The position numbers were made by a program, and so were the translations under genes. A stretch of 64,000 nucleotides of DNA from Fibrobacter sp. UWT2 (GTDB lineage Bacteria; Fibrobacterota; Fibrobacteria; Fibrobacterales; Fibrobacteraceae). Positions 33,908 through 44,465 of the stretch are shown here, in pieces. The stretch's first letter is position 1; each line of letters begins with the position of its first letter. The notes beneath the pieces are model-generated. The model was not told the origin of the DNA, made no database searches, and was given only the letters and a program-made list of their open reading frames with translations. Location of the stretch: positions 186,001 to 250,000 of the forward strand of contig NZ_FRBF01000004.1 in the NCBI RefSeq assembly GCF_900142545.1, given 5' to 3'.

Positions 33908-34894
33908 TCATCGAACTTCATCGAGCAACTGCTGCGCGGTGACTCCGTAGAATTTTTGGAGGGCTTCGTCGTTGCCGAGGGTGCGCATGCTTTGAATGAA
34001 TGTTCTGAAGTGTACCAGATCTGCGTTGCGGGCCAAAAGGCGTTCCACCATGGCCTGCGAATACCAGTAGAGCTTTACGGCGGTGCCGGTGTTGTTTTCG
34101 TTTACGAACGGTGTCGAAAGGGCTTCGATGCTGGGGACGCCGCCGTCGGGCCGTTGCATGCCCGTGCGCGAGGCGTCAATCACTTGAGCAATGCCTTCGT
34201 TGACCCACAGCGGTATATGGTGGCGGGTCATGGCGCGGATAAACGCGTGCGTCAACTCGTGGAAGAACATCGGACGGTATATTTCGCGGTAAGCCATCAC
34301 GTTTACGGGAATGCGAAGCTTGCCGTCAAATACGGCCCCCACCCATTCCGGGCGCGGCCCGATTCCCTGATACTGTGTCGATTCGTAAAGCACCAGGTTC
34401 ATCTTGTTTTCGGGGTGGAAATCGAACAGGTGGCAGAGCGAATCATAAGCGACTTCTAGCACCGCCAAGGCTTCCATAATATCTTTGCGGGCGGGACGTC
34501 CTTCGAATTCCACGCGGAAGTGCATGGAACGTTCCAAGCCCAATGTCTCTATTTCGCGAATCAGGGATTCGCTTTTCTGCTTTAGGTAATTCAAATCTTC
34601 GTGCGAGAACTTGCGCGACTGTACATAAGCAATGCAGTCTTCGTAGCGTTCCTGCTCGAAAAGGATTCCTGCCAGGTGCAGTTGTAGGTTTTGGTCGTCA
34701 GGCGTTTCTTTGAGGAGTGCGCGTACATTCTTTTCGGCGCAGTTCCATTCGGCCATGTCTAGGCATTCATTGGTCTCGGCGATGAGCGCTTCGTGCTTGT
34801 CAAATGCCTCTTTGGCCGCCATTTGCTGCATAAACCAGCGGGCTCCAATAAGCAAGACGATGACGCCTACGACAATCGAGATAATGTTTTTCAA
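33908..34894 (-). CDS. Membrane-anchored zinc metallopeptidase (MA clan) with N-terminal TPR-like region
   Basis: 328 residues starting with TTG at 34894. One N-terminal membrane helix (IISIVVGVIVLLIGARWF), a TPR-like helical part (LDMAEWNCAEKNVRALLKETPDDQ...AGILFEQERYEDCIAYV), then a gluzincin domain: FFHELTHAFI (HExxH) and the downstream WVNEGIAQ glutamate. It probably cleaves periplasmic proteins; the substrate is unknown. Its start overlaps the DUF4416 stop (TTGA), so the two are translationally coupled. Confidence 0.8.
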   Translation of the reverse strand: MKNIISIVVGVIVLLIGARWFMQQMAAKEAFDKHEALIAETNECLDMAEWNCAEKNVRALLKETPDDQNLQLHLAGILFEQERYEDCIAYVQSRKFSHEDLNYLKQKSESLIREIETLGLERSMHFRVEFEGRPARKDIMEALAVLEVAYDSLCHLFDFHPENKMNLVLYESTQYQGIGPRPEWVGAVFDGKLRIPVNVMAYREIYRPMFFHELTHAFIRAMTRHHIPLWVNEGIAQVIDASRTGMQRPDGGVPSIEALSTPFVNENNTGTAVKLYWYSQAMVERLLARNADLVHFRTFIQSMRTLGNDEALQKFYGVTAQQLLDEVR

Positions 34895-35457
34895 AGTCTT
34901 ACCGCCGCTTCGTTAGAAGAATTTTTCCCGCTGCCGGCTTTCTTGTAACGTTCGCGAATGAGTTGCAAGTCGTGCTGGTAGGGATTACGCTTAAAGTCTT
35001 CGAAGGCCCAGGCGGTGGGGTGGAATTCGCCCTTTGCATAAGTCAGGAGCATGTCGAGCCACACGCCCTTTCCGGCGTAAAGTTTGAATGGTCCGCGCTT
35101 GTAGCTGGGAAGTACCACTTTGTCCAAGTCCATATAGCCGATGTCGATGTTCACGCGACGGGCTTCGGGGTTGTCTGCCATGGCCATCGTGAGTTCCAAA
35201 GCGTTGCTGCGTTCTTTTTCTTCAGCAATGGTTTCGGGCGGAATGGTCTTTTCAAAAGAGATGACTCCGCGGTATAAGCCTTCGCCCATTTCGGGGGTGT
35301 AATAGGGAGTCTTGTCGAATGCGAAAAGCTTGCCCTTGTGGCGGATTTTGCCCCAGGTACGTTCTAGGGCGTCAATCACTTCGGGGAGCCAATCGGCACC
35401 GGGCTGCAAGACAAATGCTAAAAGCTGAGCGTTTTCAGAAAATTGCGAAGACTTCAT
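34891..35457 (-). CDS. DUF4416 family protein
   Basis: 188 residues, no signal. The pattern NIDIGYMDLDKVVLPSYKRGPFKLYAGKGVWLDMLLTYAKGEFHPTAWAFEDF matches DUF4416, which has the GYLTLDKLVLAST and WTYPDYR-like blocks. Function unknown. Sits between two metalloprotease genes on the minus strand and overlaps the next start by four bases. The 3' end is Lys/Ser-rich (KKAGSGKNSSNEAAVRL). Confidence 0.78.
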   Translation of the reverse strand: MKSSQFSENAQLLAFVLQPGADWLPEVIDALERTWGKIRHKGKLFAFDKTPYYTPEMGEGLYRGVISFEKTIPPETIAEEKERSNALELTMAMADNPEARRVNIDIGYMDLDKVVLPSYKRGPFKLYAGKGVWLDMLLTYAKGEFHPTAWAFEDFKRNPYQHDLQLIRERYKKAGSGKNSSNEAAVRL

Positions 35458-35461
35458 AACG

Positions 35462-36748
35462 TTAGTGCGGGAAAATCATCAGGTTCTTGCGGATCATATC
35501 AAGCTGTTGCTTGCTGAACGTAAGCACCTTGTCCTTTACGGTAGTGGGGAACATGTAGTTGTCGGCGTCCGGGCAATTGTTGACATTGAACGTGGACGTG
35601 TTGCTTGCAATATAAATGCGGGACAATCCAGGAACTTTGACAATGTCGGTGTTCTTAATTTTCATTAAGGACTTGGTGTAGCCTGCTCCGCAATAAGGTG
35701 TGTCGTCAAGACCGTCGTCTAGATTCGAATAGTCCCCGATGTCGTAATCGCCCCGGAGGATTTCTATGTCAGCCTTGGTGGCAGTGGTGTGACGGAGTCC
35801 AAAGAAATGCCCGGTTTCGTGCAAGGCTGTTTCTACAATGTCTTTCATGGAGAGGGGGTCTTCGCCGTAGGGAGTCTTGATATGGGTTCCCAAAACAACG
35901 GTACTGCCGGCACCTTTTCCTAGGTTGGCGCTGAAGGGTTTTGAGTAGCCCAATACACCTTCGTTTTTAATGTAGTGGACCAATACGATGTCCAGGGCGT
36001 CTTCAATACCGGGCCAACCGCCGAGTTCCGAAAGGAAAAAGTCTTCTGAGGAGGATCCTGCCAGCCAAGGTTCGTTTGCCGGATATTTGGCACCCAGAGT
36101 GGGGTGCTTGGAGGCGTAGTTGATATAGAGCGTGTCAATCGTTACGGAGGTGTATTGAGCGCGGAATTCTTGCAACAGGTTTGATGCGAGTTCGTCGATG
36201 GTGTAGCCTTCGATTTCTTCTTCGATGTTGCCGACCAGGATCAAGTTGATTGAAAAATGGTCAGAATAGGCTCCATTCCCGGTGAAACGAATGTTTGAAA
36301 CTTTCCCTTCGTAGTAGTTTTCGTCAAGGGCCAGAGAAGTCACCCATTCGGTAAACGAGTTTTCTTCACAGACGAAAGAGTAAACGTACCGTCCGTTTTC
36401 GACAACGGGTTCCAGAGAACGGACTCTGCTGCCGTGCCATTCCGTTTGGTCCTTGTTCAGGTAAAGCCTAAAAAGCTGCAGCGTAGGTGCGTCAAAATTG
36501 GGATCTACGTCGAAAGACAGCTGGTAGGTAGCATTAGGATGGACCACCAACGTAATGCCATGGGCAATGTTTGCTGCGGCAGAATCGTTTTGGGCCAAGT
36601 CATTGGGGTAAAGCCTGCGGAGAAAAATATCGCCTTGGTTGTCTGGATAAAGAGTGAAATCTTCAGTTTCACTCTCGGCACAACCGGCAAAGAATAGCAC
36701 AAGACCGATAAAAGACAGCAAACAAAATTTTTTACAAAAATTTTTCAT
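35462..36748 (-). CDS. Lipoprotein metzincin-type zinc protease
   Basis: 428 residues. Lipobox FAGC near residue 23 after MKNFCKKFCLLSFIGLVLF. An N-terminal beta-rich region of about 170 residues has no named family. The protease half carries the extended zinc motif HETGHFFGLRHT (HExxHxxGxxH) with preceding VVLGTHIKT and a possible Met-turn MFPTTV. This is the metzincin pattern of M43- or matrixin-like enzymes. It would be attached to the outer membrane and act on secreted or surface proteins. First gene of a three-gene minus-strand run with DUF4416 and the MA peptidase; GGAG lies upstream of the start at 36748. Confidence 0.82.
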   Translation of the reverse strand: MKNFCKKFCLLSFIGLVLFFAGCAESETEDFTLYPDNQGDIFLRRLYPNDLAQNDSAAANIAHGITLVVHPNATYQLSFDVDPNFDAPTLQLFRLYLNKDQTEWHGSRVRSLEPVVENGRYVYSFVCEENSFTEWVTSLALDENYYEGKVSNIRFTGNGAYSDHFSINLILVGNIEEEIEGYTIDELASNLLQEFRAQYTSVTIDTLYINYASKHPTLGAKYPANEPWLAGSSSEDFFLSELGGWPGIEDALDIVLVHYIKNEGVLGYSKPFSANLGKGAGSTVVLGTHIKTPYGEDPLSMKDIVETALHETGHFFGLRHTTATKADIEILRGDYDIGDYSNLDDGLDDTPYCGAGYTKSLMKIKNTDIVKVPGLSRIYIASNTSTFNVNNCPDADNYMFPTTVKDKVLTFSKQQLDMIRKNLMIFPH

Positions 36749-36817
36749 AAAAAAAGGCTCCAACATGCCCAAAAAAGCGTGTATAGAAGAGGGACTCTTT
36801 TAAGGGCGTCATTAATT

Positions 36818-39148
36818 ATGAAATCTAGCAAAAAAAACAAAAATCTGACTGAGTTACAGAACCTTCTCACCCCGCTCATGGGAAAACCGGCTTTATTGAG
36901 CGCAATCGTGGTTACCACCATTTTTGCGAGTCTTGATGAACCTGTTTACGCCTGTGTTCTTTTGCCTATTTTGGCGACTTTGACTCATTTGTTTCCGCGA
37001 ACGTTACAATGGGTGGTGCTGATTAGTCTAGCGATAGGTGTCGTTAGCCATGAGTATTTGGGGCAGCAAAAAGAAAATTCCTTGGATGTAAATATTTCGA
37101 CGAATGCCTGCGGGGTGGTTGAGTCAACGCAGCAAAAAAAGAGCGGTATGACTTCTATTATCAATCATGGTTATCGCGTTCGCTTGACTGAAAAACGGAA
37201 TTTGCCGCGGTACCCTCTGCCGGGAGATTCGCTTTGCTACGAAGCCTCTTTTTATCCAGTGACGCCACCTACGGTGCCGGGGGCGTTCGATACGCAGGGG
37301 TGGCTTAAGTCGCAAGGACTTGTGGCCTATGGAAAGTTCGTCCACTGGACGGTTCACGGCGAAACCTGGGTGCCGGAGCGCAGCTTTTATCAGTTCCGCA
37401 AATGGATCGGGTCGCGGTTTAGCGAATATCTGGATCCGTCAGAAACGGGGCTTTTGCTGGGTCTTTTGGCAGGGGATAGGAGTGGAATTCCCGATGCATT
37501 GCGCAGTGACTTTCAGCGCTCGGGGTTGGTGCATGTGCTTGCCATTAGTGGTTTTCACGTGGTGCTTTTGGCGGGAATGCTGATGATTTTCTTGAAGGCG
37601 ACGGGGCTCCCGCATCGTGTGGTGCGAATGGTGGCGATTGCGTTGCTGTTCCTGTACATTCCGGTAACGGGAGGTTCGCCGGCCGTAAGGCGGGCGGTGC
37701 TTATGTTTGCCGTGCCGCAGGTCGGTGCCTTGTTCCAAAGGCCAGCCAATACATTGAATAGCTTGGGCGTTGCGCTTCTCTTTATTATGATTCCCGAGCC
37801 TTCTGTTATCTGGAATCCGGGCTTTCAGCTTTCGGTGGCGGCGACTATGGGAATCTTGATGGGCGGCTTTTGGAACCCGCTAAAGAACTTGCCTGAAGAA
37901 CTCCAGAAGAACAAGTGGTGGACTCGCTTGCAATCGCTTGTGGTGGAACCGACTTATGTGACCTTGTGCGCCACACTTTCGACGTCGCCCTTCTTGATTC
38001 ACCATTTCAAGACGCTTTCGCCTTTTGCTTGGCTTGGCAACATCGTGGTGGTGCCGGCGATTTCGATGGGGATGCAGGCGGGGCTTTTTGCGTTGCTTTC
38101 TCCGGTTGATTTTTTACGGGAATATTTCTGCTATGCGGCGAGGTTCTTTTTACGGCTAGCGTCGTTATTGACGCGCTTGTTGTCGGATTCCTCGCAGGCG
38201 TCTGTGACGGTAGGCCCCTTTGAACCGTGGGTGCTGTTGTTGTGCGGCTTCTTGATTGTGGTGGTTCCTTTTTTTGCCAAAAATCGCATCGCCAGGCGCT
38301 TTTCGTTGTGCAGTATGTTGCTGTTCGCGGCAATCTTTGCCTATAAGGGGTATGGCGCGGTGATAACGCCAACGTGGAAATTGACGACGATCGATGTGGG
38401 GCAAGGAGATAGTCACTTGCTTACTACACCTTCGGGAATGCATATTTTGGTGGATGCGGGCGATACGAAACGACAAGATTCCGGTAAAGACATTGTAGTT
38501 CCGTACCTGCATCATATCGGGGTTTCTAGCTTGGATGCCTTAATTGTAACCCATGCGGACCAAGACCATTTTGGCGGGGCGTATTCTATCATCAAGACGT
38601 TCCCGGTCAAGGAACTTTGGATTTCCGAATGCGCAAGGATTGACGACAAGGAAAATTGGCAGCAGGTGATTGCTGAAGCGTATCGGCGGGGTATTTTGAT
38701 CCGGGATATTTCTCGAGGAATCCTGTACAAGGAACGCTTCTTTGAAATCAAGGTCGTGCATCCTGAAACGGACCGCTGTATAGATGCCAATACTCAGAGC
38801 ATTACTTTCAGGGCGAAGGGGCTAGGGCATTCCGCTTTACTGACGGGAGACTTGACGGTTCAGGGTGAAAAAGAAATCATGAAAACGGATGCGTATCTGA
38901 AAAGCGACGTGCTGAAGCTTGGACATCATGGCTCTAAAACTTCAAGTGGCAGAAAGTTCTTGAAACAAGTGAACCCGAAGCTGGCCATTGTATCGAGTGG
39001 TCGCAAAAATCGATTCCGCCATCCGAGTAAGCAGGTGATTCAGAGGCTAGATTCGCTAGGGATTCCTTATTTGAATACAGCTGAAAAAGGAACGATCGAT
39101 ATTATCTTTCGTTCCGATACAATGCTTGTGAAAACGATGTTGCGGTAA
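36818..39148 (+). CDS. comEC: ComEC/Rec2 DNA uptake channel
   Basis: 776 residues, typical size. Forms the inner-membrane channel for single-stranded DNA in natural transformation. Order: N-terminal membrane helices and a DUF4131 region (PGDSLCYEA, GAFDTQGWLKSQGL), the competence core (LLGLLAGDRSGIPDALRSDFQRSGLVHVLAISGFHVVLLAG, SPAVRRA), more helices, then a metallo-beta-lactamase domain with VGQGDSHLL, THADQDHFGG at about residue 570 and KLGHHGSK. No other competence genes are nearby. Nearly abuts a convergent barrel-protein gene. Confidence 0.93.
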   Translation: MKSSKKNKNLTELQNLLTPLMGKPALLSAIVVTTIFASLDEPVYACVLLPILATLTHLFPRTLQWVVLISLAIGVVSHEYLGQQKENSLDVNISTNACGVVESTQQKKSGMTSIINHGYRVRLTEKRNLPRYPLPGDSLCYEASFYPVTPPTVPGAFDTQGWLKSQGLVAYGKFVHWTVHGETWVPERSFYQFRKWIGSRFSEYLDPSETGLLLGLLAGDRSGIPDALRSDFQRSGLVHVLAISGFHVVLLAGMLMIFLKATGLPHRVVRMVAIALLFLYIPVTGGSPAVRRAVLMFAVPQVGALFQRPANTLNSLGVALLFIMIPEPSVIWNPGFQLSVAATMGILMGGFWNPLKNLPEELQKNKWWTRLQSLVVEPTYVTLCATLSTSPFLIHHFKTLSPFAWLGNIVVVPAISMGMQAGLFALLSPVDFLREYFCYAARFFLRLASLLTRLLSDSSQASVTVGPFEPWVLLLCGFLIVVVPFFAKNRIARRFSLCSMLLFAAIFAYKGYGAVITPTWKLTTIDVGQGDSHLLTTPSGMHILVDAGDTKRQDSGKDIVVPYLHHIGVSSLDALIVTHADQDHFGGAYSIIKTFPVKELWISECARIDDKENWQQVIAEAYRRGILIRDISRGILYKERFFEIKVVHPETDRCIDANTQSITFRAKGLGHSALLTGDLTVQGEKEIMKTDAYLKSDVLKLGHHGSKTSSGRKFLKQVNPKLAIVSSGRKNRFRHPSKQVIQRLDSLGIPYLNTAEKGTIDIIFRSDTMLVKTMLR

Positions 39149-39856
39149 TTAGAGAGCTGTTATCACGTAGAGGGCGATGCTCTTTTGGTCGTTGTTGTCT
39201 TCTTGCATGATGCCGATATCGAATTCTACGCGGACGCGGGTTCCGCCAAAGGCAGCTTCCAGCTTAGGAATGATGTCTACCATAAAGTCGTCCTTTAAAT
39301 GGCCGGCACTTCCGCTAGAGGTGATTTCGATGATGCACAAGACGCTTCTGCCAAAGTGAAGGGTGGGCGAGGTTCCCAGCGAGAATTTCACGTAGCCGTC
39401 TTCTCCCGTAACGCCTTCCATAAAGCCTGCACGGGCTTCGTAGAAGTTGGAAAAGTTGCTGGCAATGTAAACGTCTTTACCATAGGTCAATACGACGGCG
39501 CTACCGTTGTTGCGGTTGAGTCCGAAATAGCCGTCGAGTTCAAGGAAGCGGCCTGCGCCCATACGGTATCTTCCACCGATGTCGATGGAGGCTTCCATGT
39601 TGTCCATCTTGTTGTAGGTGTACATGTCCACCTTGGCGCCCAATTCCCATTCTTTGTTTAAGGCACCCATGATGTTGATGGGGAAGAGTACATTGTCGCC
39701 AAAGTCGGAGCGCATGCCGACGCCAGCAGCAAACTTGGGCGAGGGGCGTGCTTCGGGGCCAAAAGTGTAGCGCATGTTCCAAATGCGGTCCAAGGCGAAG
39801 ACGTTTTGAACGCAAAGGCTTGCTAGGGCGAAAAGAATGATGCGGGAAAATCTCAT
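39149..39856 (-). CDS. Outer-membrane or secreted beta-rich protein
   Basis: 235 residues. Signal peptide RIILFALASLCVQNVFA, then alternating beta strands with many aromatic and glycine residues (GAKVDMYTYNKMDNMEASIDIGGRYRMGAGRFLELDGYFGL) ending in KSIALYVITAL. It looks like an outer-membrane barrel of about ten strands. No family is recognised. Its stop begins one base after that of comEC, and its start region faces hisC. Confidence 0.62.
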   Translation of the reverse strand: MRFSRIILFALASLCVQNVFALDRIWNMRYTFGPEARPSPKFAAGVGMRSDFGDNVLFPINIMGALNKEWELGAKVDMYTYNKMDNMEASIDIGGRYRMGAGRFLELDGYFGLNRNNGSAVVLTYGKDVYIASNFSNFYEARAGFMEGVTGEDGYVKFSLGTSPTLHFGRSVLCIIEITSSGSAGHLKDDFMVDIIPKLEAAFGGTRVRVEFDIGIMQEDNNDQKSIALYVITAL

Positions 39857-39902
39857 ACGCCTTAAAAATAGCTATTTTTTAGGCGCAAAAAAAGAGGATA
39901 TC

Positions 39903-40994
39903 ATGATTGATCCGCGTCCAGAGCTTTTGAAACTTTCTGATTACGTTCCCGGCAAATCCATGGAAGAAATCCGTGCCAAGTACGGTTTGACCAAGGTTGT
40001 GAAGCTGGCCTCGAACGAAAACCCGCTGGGGGCTTCCCCCAAGGCTATTGAAGCCTATCGAGAAATTGCGGATATTTTACATTTGTACCCGCGTGGTGAT
40101 GCTCCCAAGTTGATTAACGCTATCGCTGATTTTTATGGCGTTAAGATGGAACAAATCGTTATCGGTAACGGTTCCGACGAAATCATCGACATGGTGGGCA
40201 AGGCCTTCATTCGTCAGGGTGACAACTGCGTCGGTATTACGCCGACGTTCTCGGTCTATAAGTTTACCACGCTTTCGAACGGCGCCGACTTTATCGGTGT
40301 CGGCGTGGGTGACCAGAAGACTCCGCTTTCGGAACTTCTGAAGGCTATCAACGACAAGACTCGCGTGGTCTTTATCTGCAGCCCGAACAACCCGACTGGC
40401 GTGTACTACAATAAGGAAGAACTGGTTGATTTCTTGGATAAGGTGCCGAGCAACGTGCTCGTGTTCCTTGATCAGGCTTATTCTGAATTTGCAACGGCAA
40501 GCGATTACCCTGTGCTGATTGACATGCTTGACAAGTACAAGAACTTGTTTATCAACCGTACGTTCAGTAAGATTTACGGCCTTGCAGGGCTGCGCATCGG
40601 TTACGCTTTCGGTAATGTTGAAGTTATTCGCGCCTTGTGGAAAATCAAGCCGCCGTTCGACGTGAACCAGGCTGCCCAAGTTGCTGCCATTGCGGCCCTC
40701 TCCGACAAGGAACACGTCAAGCGTACGCTTGAACTCAACGCCGCAGGCATCAAGTACTTGACTCTGGAATTTGAATCGCTCGGCTTCAAGGTGCTGCCGA
40801 CGCAGGGTAACTTCATTTGCATTCACATTGGCCCTAAGGCGAAGGACCTGGTGCTGTTCCTCGAACAGAACGGCATGATCGTTCGTGGACTTACAAGTTT
40901 CGGCTTGCCCGAACACATCCGCGTGACGCTCGGCAAGCGTGAAGAAAACGAACTCCTAATCAGCCTCGTCAAAAAGTGGAAGGCGGAGAATTAA
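39903..40994 (+). CDS. hisC: Histidinol-phosphate aminotransferase
   Basis: 363 residues. PLP enzyme of histidine synthesis converting imidazole acetol phosphate and glutamate to histidinol phosphate. It shows KLASNENPLGASPKAIEA, GNGSDEIIDMVGKAF, FICSPNNPTGVYY, the PLP lysine in FSKIYGLAGLRIGYAFG and a late VRGLTSFGLPEHIRVTLG. The ATG at 39903 follows GAGGAT; an earlier start is rejected. hisN-like phosphatase follows after 14 bases, making a two-step histidine pair; hisF lies 20 kb upstream. Confidence 0.94.
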   Translation: MIDPRPELLKLSDYVPGKSMEEIRAKYGLTKVVKLASNENPLGASPKAIEAYREIADILHLYPRGDAPKLINAIADFYGVKMEQIVIGNGSDEIIDMVGKAFIRQGDNCVGITPTFSVYKFTTLSNGADFIGVGVGDQKTPLSELLKAINDKTRVVFICSPNNPTGVYYNKEELVDFLDKVPSNVLVFLDQAYSEFATASDYPVLIDMLDKYKNLFINRTFSKIYGLAGLRIGYAFGNVEVIRALWKIKPPFDVNQAAQVAAIAALSDKEHVKRTLELNAAGIKYLTLEFESLGFKVLPTQGNFICIHIGPKAKDLVLFLEQNGMIVRGLTSFGLPEHIRVTLGKREENELLISLVKKWKAEN

Positions 40995-41008
40995 TCGCCG
41001 GAGGTGTT

Positions 41009-41824
41009 ATGGCAGCGACTGCTGAAAATCAAGAACTCTTGAAGATTGCGCTCAAGGCTGCGGATCTTGCCCAAGAAAATATCATGAAGTATTTTCAGGC
41101 AAGTGTTGGCGTGGAATGGAAAAAGGACAATACTCCTGTAACCATCGCCGACAAGAGCACCGAAGAAATCGCCCGCAAGTTCTGGGAAAAGGAAACTCCG
41201 GGCTTCGGCGTGATTGGCGAAGAGTTTGGAATCGAAAATCCCGATGCCGAATACCAGTGGGTGATTGATCCCATTGACGGCACTAAGGCTTTTATTCATG
41301 GCGTTCCTCTATTCGGTACGCTGATTGCCTTGTACAAGAAGGGCATGCCGATTGCAAGCCTCATTCGCATTCCCGCGATGAACACGGCGGTCTGGGCGGT
41401 GAAAGATGGCGGCGCGTTCTTAGACGGCCGTGAAATCAGCTGCTCCAAGGTTGCGGCCCTTTCCGAATCGCTCGTACTTTCGGGCACCGTGAATACCATG
41501 GAAACGGCGGGCTACGGCGAAAAGTACGCTGCCGTACGTCGGGCTGCCAAGCTGCACCGCGGCTGGGGCGACTGCTACGGCTACTACTTGGTTGCTGCCG
41601 GCCGAGCCGAACTCATGATTGACCCGGTGGTTTCGCTGTGGGATATTGCCCCGTATCCGCTTCTGTTCAAGGAGGCGGGCGGCAAGTTCAGTACCATCGA
41701 TGGCATCACGGAACTCTTCGATGCAAGCGGCAAGCCTGTTGCTCCGATTTACGAAGGCTACACGAGCATGGCCTCGAACGGACTGATTCACGACGAGGTC
41801 GCGAAAATCATGTCTGCCAAATAA
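41009..41824 (+). CDS. hisN: Histidinol-phosphatase, inositol monophosphatase-like
   Basis: 271 residues. Mg-dependent phosphatase of the inositol-monophosphatase fold. Metal ligands are visible in VIGEEFG, VIDPIDGTKAFIHG and LWDIAPYPLLFKEAGG. The close placement after hisC (14 bases, GGAGG before the start) supports histidinol-phosphate as substrate, as in the HisN enzymes. A general inositol or CysQ-like phosphatase cannot be excluded on sequence alone. A terminator follows at 41852. Confidence 0.86.
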   Translation: MAATAENQELLKIALKAADLAQENIMKYFQASVGVEWKKDNTPVTIADKSTEEIARKFWEKETPGFGVIGEEFGIENPDAEYQWVIDPIDGTKAFIHGVPLFGTLIALYKKGMPIASLIRIPAMNTAVWAVKDGGAFLDGREISCSKVAALSESLVLSGTVNTMETAGYGEKYAAVRRAAKLHRGWGDCYGYYLVAAGRAELMIDPVVSLWDIAPYPLLFKEAGGKFSTIDGITELFDASGKPVAPIYEGYTSMASNGLIHDEVAKIMSAK

Positions 41825-41851
41825 AACGCTAATCAAAAGACATTAAAAAAT

Positions 41852-41884
41852 GACCCGCATCGTTTAGGATGCAGGTCTTTTTTT
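41852..41884 (+). terminator. Intrinsic terminator after hisC-hisN
   Basis: GACC and GCATC pair with GATGC and GGTC around GTTTAG, followed by seven Ts. Also between convergent hisN and clpB. Confidence 0.88.
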
Positions 41885-41912
41885 GTTAGGGAGGGATGAT
41901 TGGAGGAGAATT

Positions 41913-44465
41913 TTACTTCACCGTAAACGCGGTTCCGTCGTAGTCGATGGTTACCGGCTTTGCGGCACTCACTTCACCAGCAAGGATTGCATGGCTCAGC
42001 GGGCGTTCCACGTTCCTTTCCAGGTAACGCTGGATCGGACGGGCACCGAATTCCGGCTGGTAGGCACCATCGGCAATCGCTTCGAGCGCCTTGTCGGTCA
42101 ACGTGAGTTGCAAATCCTGACGGGCGGCGCGTTCGGCGAGTCCCTTGAATTTGAGTTTCACGATGTCCTTGATCTGCGGTTTCGTGAGGCTCTGGAACAC
42201 CAGCACTTCGTCCAAGCGGTTCAGGAATTCCGGCCTGAAGAAACCACGGAGTTCCGGCTCGATTTCCTTCAAGGTCACAGGCTTTGCATCGCCCGCGCGG
42301 TTCTGGAAGTGTGCGGCCCCCAGGTTCGACGTCATGAGAATCAAGGTGTTCTTGAAGTTCACGGTACGGCCCTTGCCATCGGTCAGACGACCGTCGTCAA
42401 GCACCTGCAACAGCGTGTTGAACACATCGGGGTGAGCCTTCTCGATTTCGTCGAGCAGAATCACACAGTACGGATGCGTACGCACGGCTTCGGTCAGCTG
42501 GCCGCCTTCTTCGTAACCCACGTATCCCGGAGGCGCACCGATCAAGCGGCTCACGCTATGCTTTTCCATGTATTCGCTCATGTCGATACGCACCAGGGCC
42601 GCTTCGCTATCGAACAGTTCGGTCGAAAGCGCACGGGCGAGTTCCGTCTTGCCCACACCCGTCGGGCCCAGGAACAAGAAGCTACCGATCGGCGCATTCT
42701 CGCGGCTAAGTCCGCTACGGTTACGGAGAATTGCTTCCGAAACCGCTTCCACGGCCTCGTCCTGGCCAATCACGCGGGCATGCAGACGTTCGTCCAAGTG
42801 CAACAACTTGGCCTTTTCGCCTTCGCAAAGCTTGGTCACCGGAATTCCGGTCCAACGGCTCACCACGAGGGCAATCGTCTCTTCGGTCACCTCTTCGCTC
42901 AAGTCGCCGTCGCTGGCGGACTTTTTGATTTCTTCCGTCTTCGCGGCGATTTCCTTTTCGAGGTTCACAATCTTGTTGTACTTGAGTTCGGCGGCACGGT
43001 TCAAGTCGTAGCGTGCTTCGGCCTGCTCCATCTCGTCCTTCGCTTGCTGCAAGGACTTTTTAAGGCCCTGCAATTCGGCGTTTTTCGCACGGCGTTCCTG
43101 CCAGCGGTCCTGCATCAGCTTGACTGCAGCATCTGTCGTCGCGAGTTCTTCGCGCAACTCTTTCAGGCGCTTTACGCTGGTGTCGTCGGTTTCCTTCGCC
43201 AAGGCCTGCTCCTCGATTTTCATCTGGAGTTCCTTACGCTGCAAGGTGTCCAAAGCTTCCGGCACCGTATCCATCTGCGTCTTCACTAGGCTTGCGGCCT
43301 CGTCAATCAGGTCGATAGCCTTGTCCGGCAAGAAACGGTCACTGATGTAGCGGTTCGAAAGTTTCACCGCCGCCACCAGCGCATTGTCGTGCAGACGCAC
43401 GCCATGGTGCGCATCAAAGCCATCCTTGATGCCACGGAGAATCGAAATAGATTCCTCTTCGCTCGGTTCGTCAACCTGCACGGGCTGGAAACGGCGCTCC
43501 AGGGCGGAATCCTTCTCGATGTATTTGCGGTATTCCTGCGTGGTAGTCGCACCGATGCAGTGCAGTTCGCCACGGGCGAGTTTCGGCTTGAGCATGTTGC
43601 CCAAGTCCATGGAGCCTTCGGTCTTGCCTGCACCCACGATGGTGTGGATTTCATCGATGAACAGCAAGGTATTGCCGTCTTCTTCAAGGGCATCCAGCAC
43701 GGCTTTCAAACGTTCCTCAAAATCGCCACGGTATTTTGCACCCGCCATCAAGGCAGACAAATCGAGCGCAAACAACTTCTTGCCCTTCAAAGCGTCAGGC
43801 ACATCGCCGCGGTAAATACGTTCGGCGAGGCCTTCCACAATGGCGGTCTTACCCACACCGGGTTCACCGACCAGGCACGGGTTGTTTTTCGTCTTTCGGC
43901 TCAAGATCAAGATGACGCGGCGGATCTCTTCTTCACGGCCAATCACCGGCGAAAGCTTTCCGTCGGCAGCCATTTCTACAAGTTCACGCCCGTAGAGTTT
44001 CAGCGGGGACTGTTCCTCGGCATTCGCGGCACCCGCAAACGGGTCCGACAGCCAAGTTTCCACAACTTCTACGCTGCCCAGTGCATCTTCGAACACCTTC
44101 GCAAGGCCACGGTCGCCCGAGAACTTCATCAATGCCACGAGCATATCGCCCGGGGTCACCATACGGTTCACCTGACGCGCCGCCTGCACCGAGGCACGCA
44201 AAATGCGGTTCAAGTCGTTATCGGGTTCCACGTCGGGGTTCACGCCTTCCATACGGGGAATCTTCTGCACGAACGGTTCCAGCTTGCCGCGAAGCTCGTT
44301 CGTCTTCGCGCCTTTGGACTTATAAAGTTTCTTCAGGGTGGCATCCGGGCCTTCAACTAGCCCCACGGCCAAATGTGCCGCACCCAGGTAGGAATGCGAG
44401 CAACGGTCGCGCAGGCTCTGCGCCTTGGCCAACACCTTTTCTGCATCGTTATTAAAATCGGACAT
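41913..44465 (-). CDS. clpB: ATP-dependent chaperone ClpB
   Basis: 850 residues, in the ClpB range. A hexameric disaggregase that works with DnaK to rescue aggregated proteins. Order: N-domain ([21 protein letters not shown]), first AAA+ module with Walker A GEPGVGKT and Walker [13 protein letters not shown], a coiled middle domain ([18 protein letters not shown] onward), second AAA+ with GPTGVGKT and [12 protein letters not shown], and a C-terminal [14 protein letters not shown]. The coiled middle domain identifies ClpB rather than ClpA or ClpC. The long upstream gap (44466-44818) presumably holds its promoter. Confidence 0.96.
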   Translation of the reverse strand: MSDFNNDAEKVLAKAQSLRDRCSHSYLGAAHLAVGLVEGPDATLKKLYKSKGAKTNELRGKLEPFVQKIPRMEGVNPDVEPDNDLNRILRASVQAARQVNRMVTPGDMLVALMKFSGDRGLAKVFEDALGSVEVVETWLSDPFAGAANAEEQSPLKLYGRELVEMAADGKLSPVIGREEEIRRVILILSRKTKNNPCLVGEPGVGKTAIVEGLAERIYRGDVPDALKGKKLFALDLSALMAGAKYRGDFEERLKAVLDALEEDGNTLLFIDEIHTIVGAGKTEGSMDLGNMLKPKLARGELHCIGATTTQEYRKYIEKDSALERRFQPVQVDEPSEEESISILRGIKDGFDAHHGVRLHDNALVAAVKLSNRYISDRFLPDKAIDLIDEAASLVKTQMDTVPEALDTLQRKELQMKIEEQALAKETDDTSVKRLKELREELATTDAAVKLMQDRWQERRAKNAELQGLKKSLQQAKDEMEQAEARYDLNRAAELKYNKIVNLEKEIAAKTEEIKKSASDGDLSEEVTEETIALVVSRWTGIPVTKLCEGEKAKLLHLDERLHARVIGQDEAVEAVSEAILRNRSGLSRENAPIGSFLFLGPTGVGKTELARALSTELFDSEAALVRIDMSEYMEKHSVSRLIGAPPGYVGYEEGGQLTEAVRTHPYCVILLDEIEKAHPDVFNTLLQVLDDGRLTDGKGRTVNFKNTLILMTSNLGAAHFQNRAGDAKPVTLKEIEPELRGFFRPEFLNRLDEVLVFQSLTKPQIKDIVKLKFKGLAERAARQDLQLTLTDKALEAIADGAYQPEFGARPIQRYLERNVERPLSHAILAGEVSAAKPVTIDYDGTAFTVK

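Noticed and set aside
33694-33921. A 75-codon minus-strand frame overlapping the protease gene end
   Set aside because: Its sequence comes from the CCCGGG palindrome and lacks a ribosome-binding site; it is treated as a repeat.
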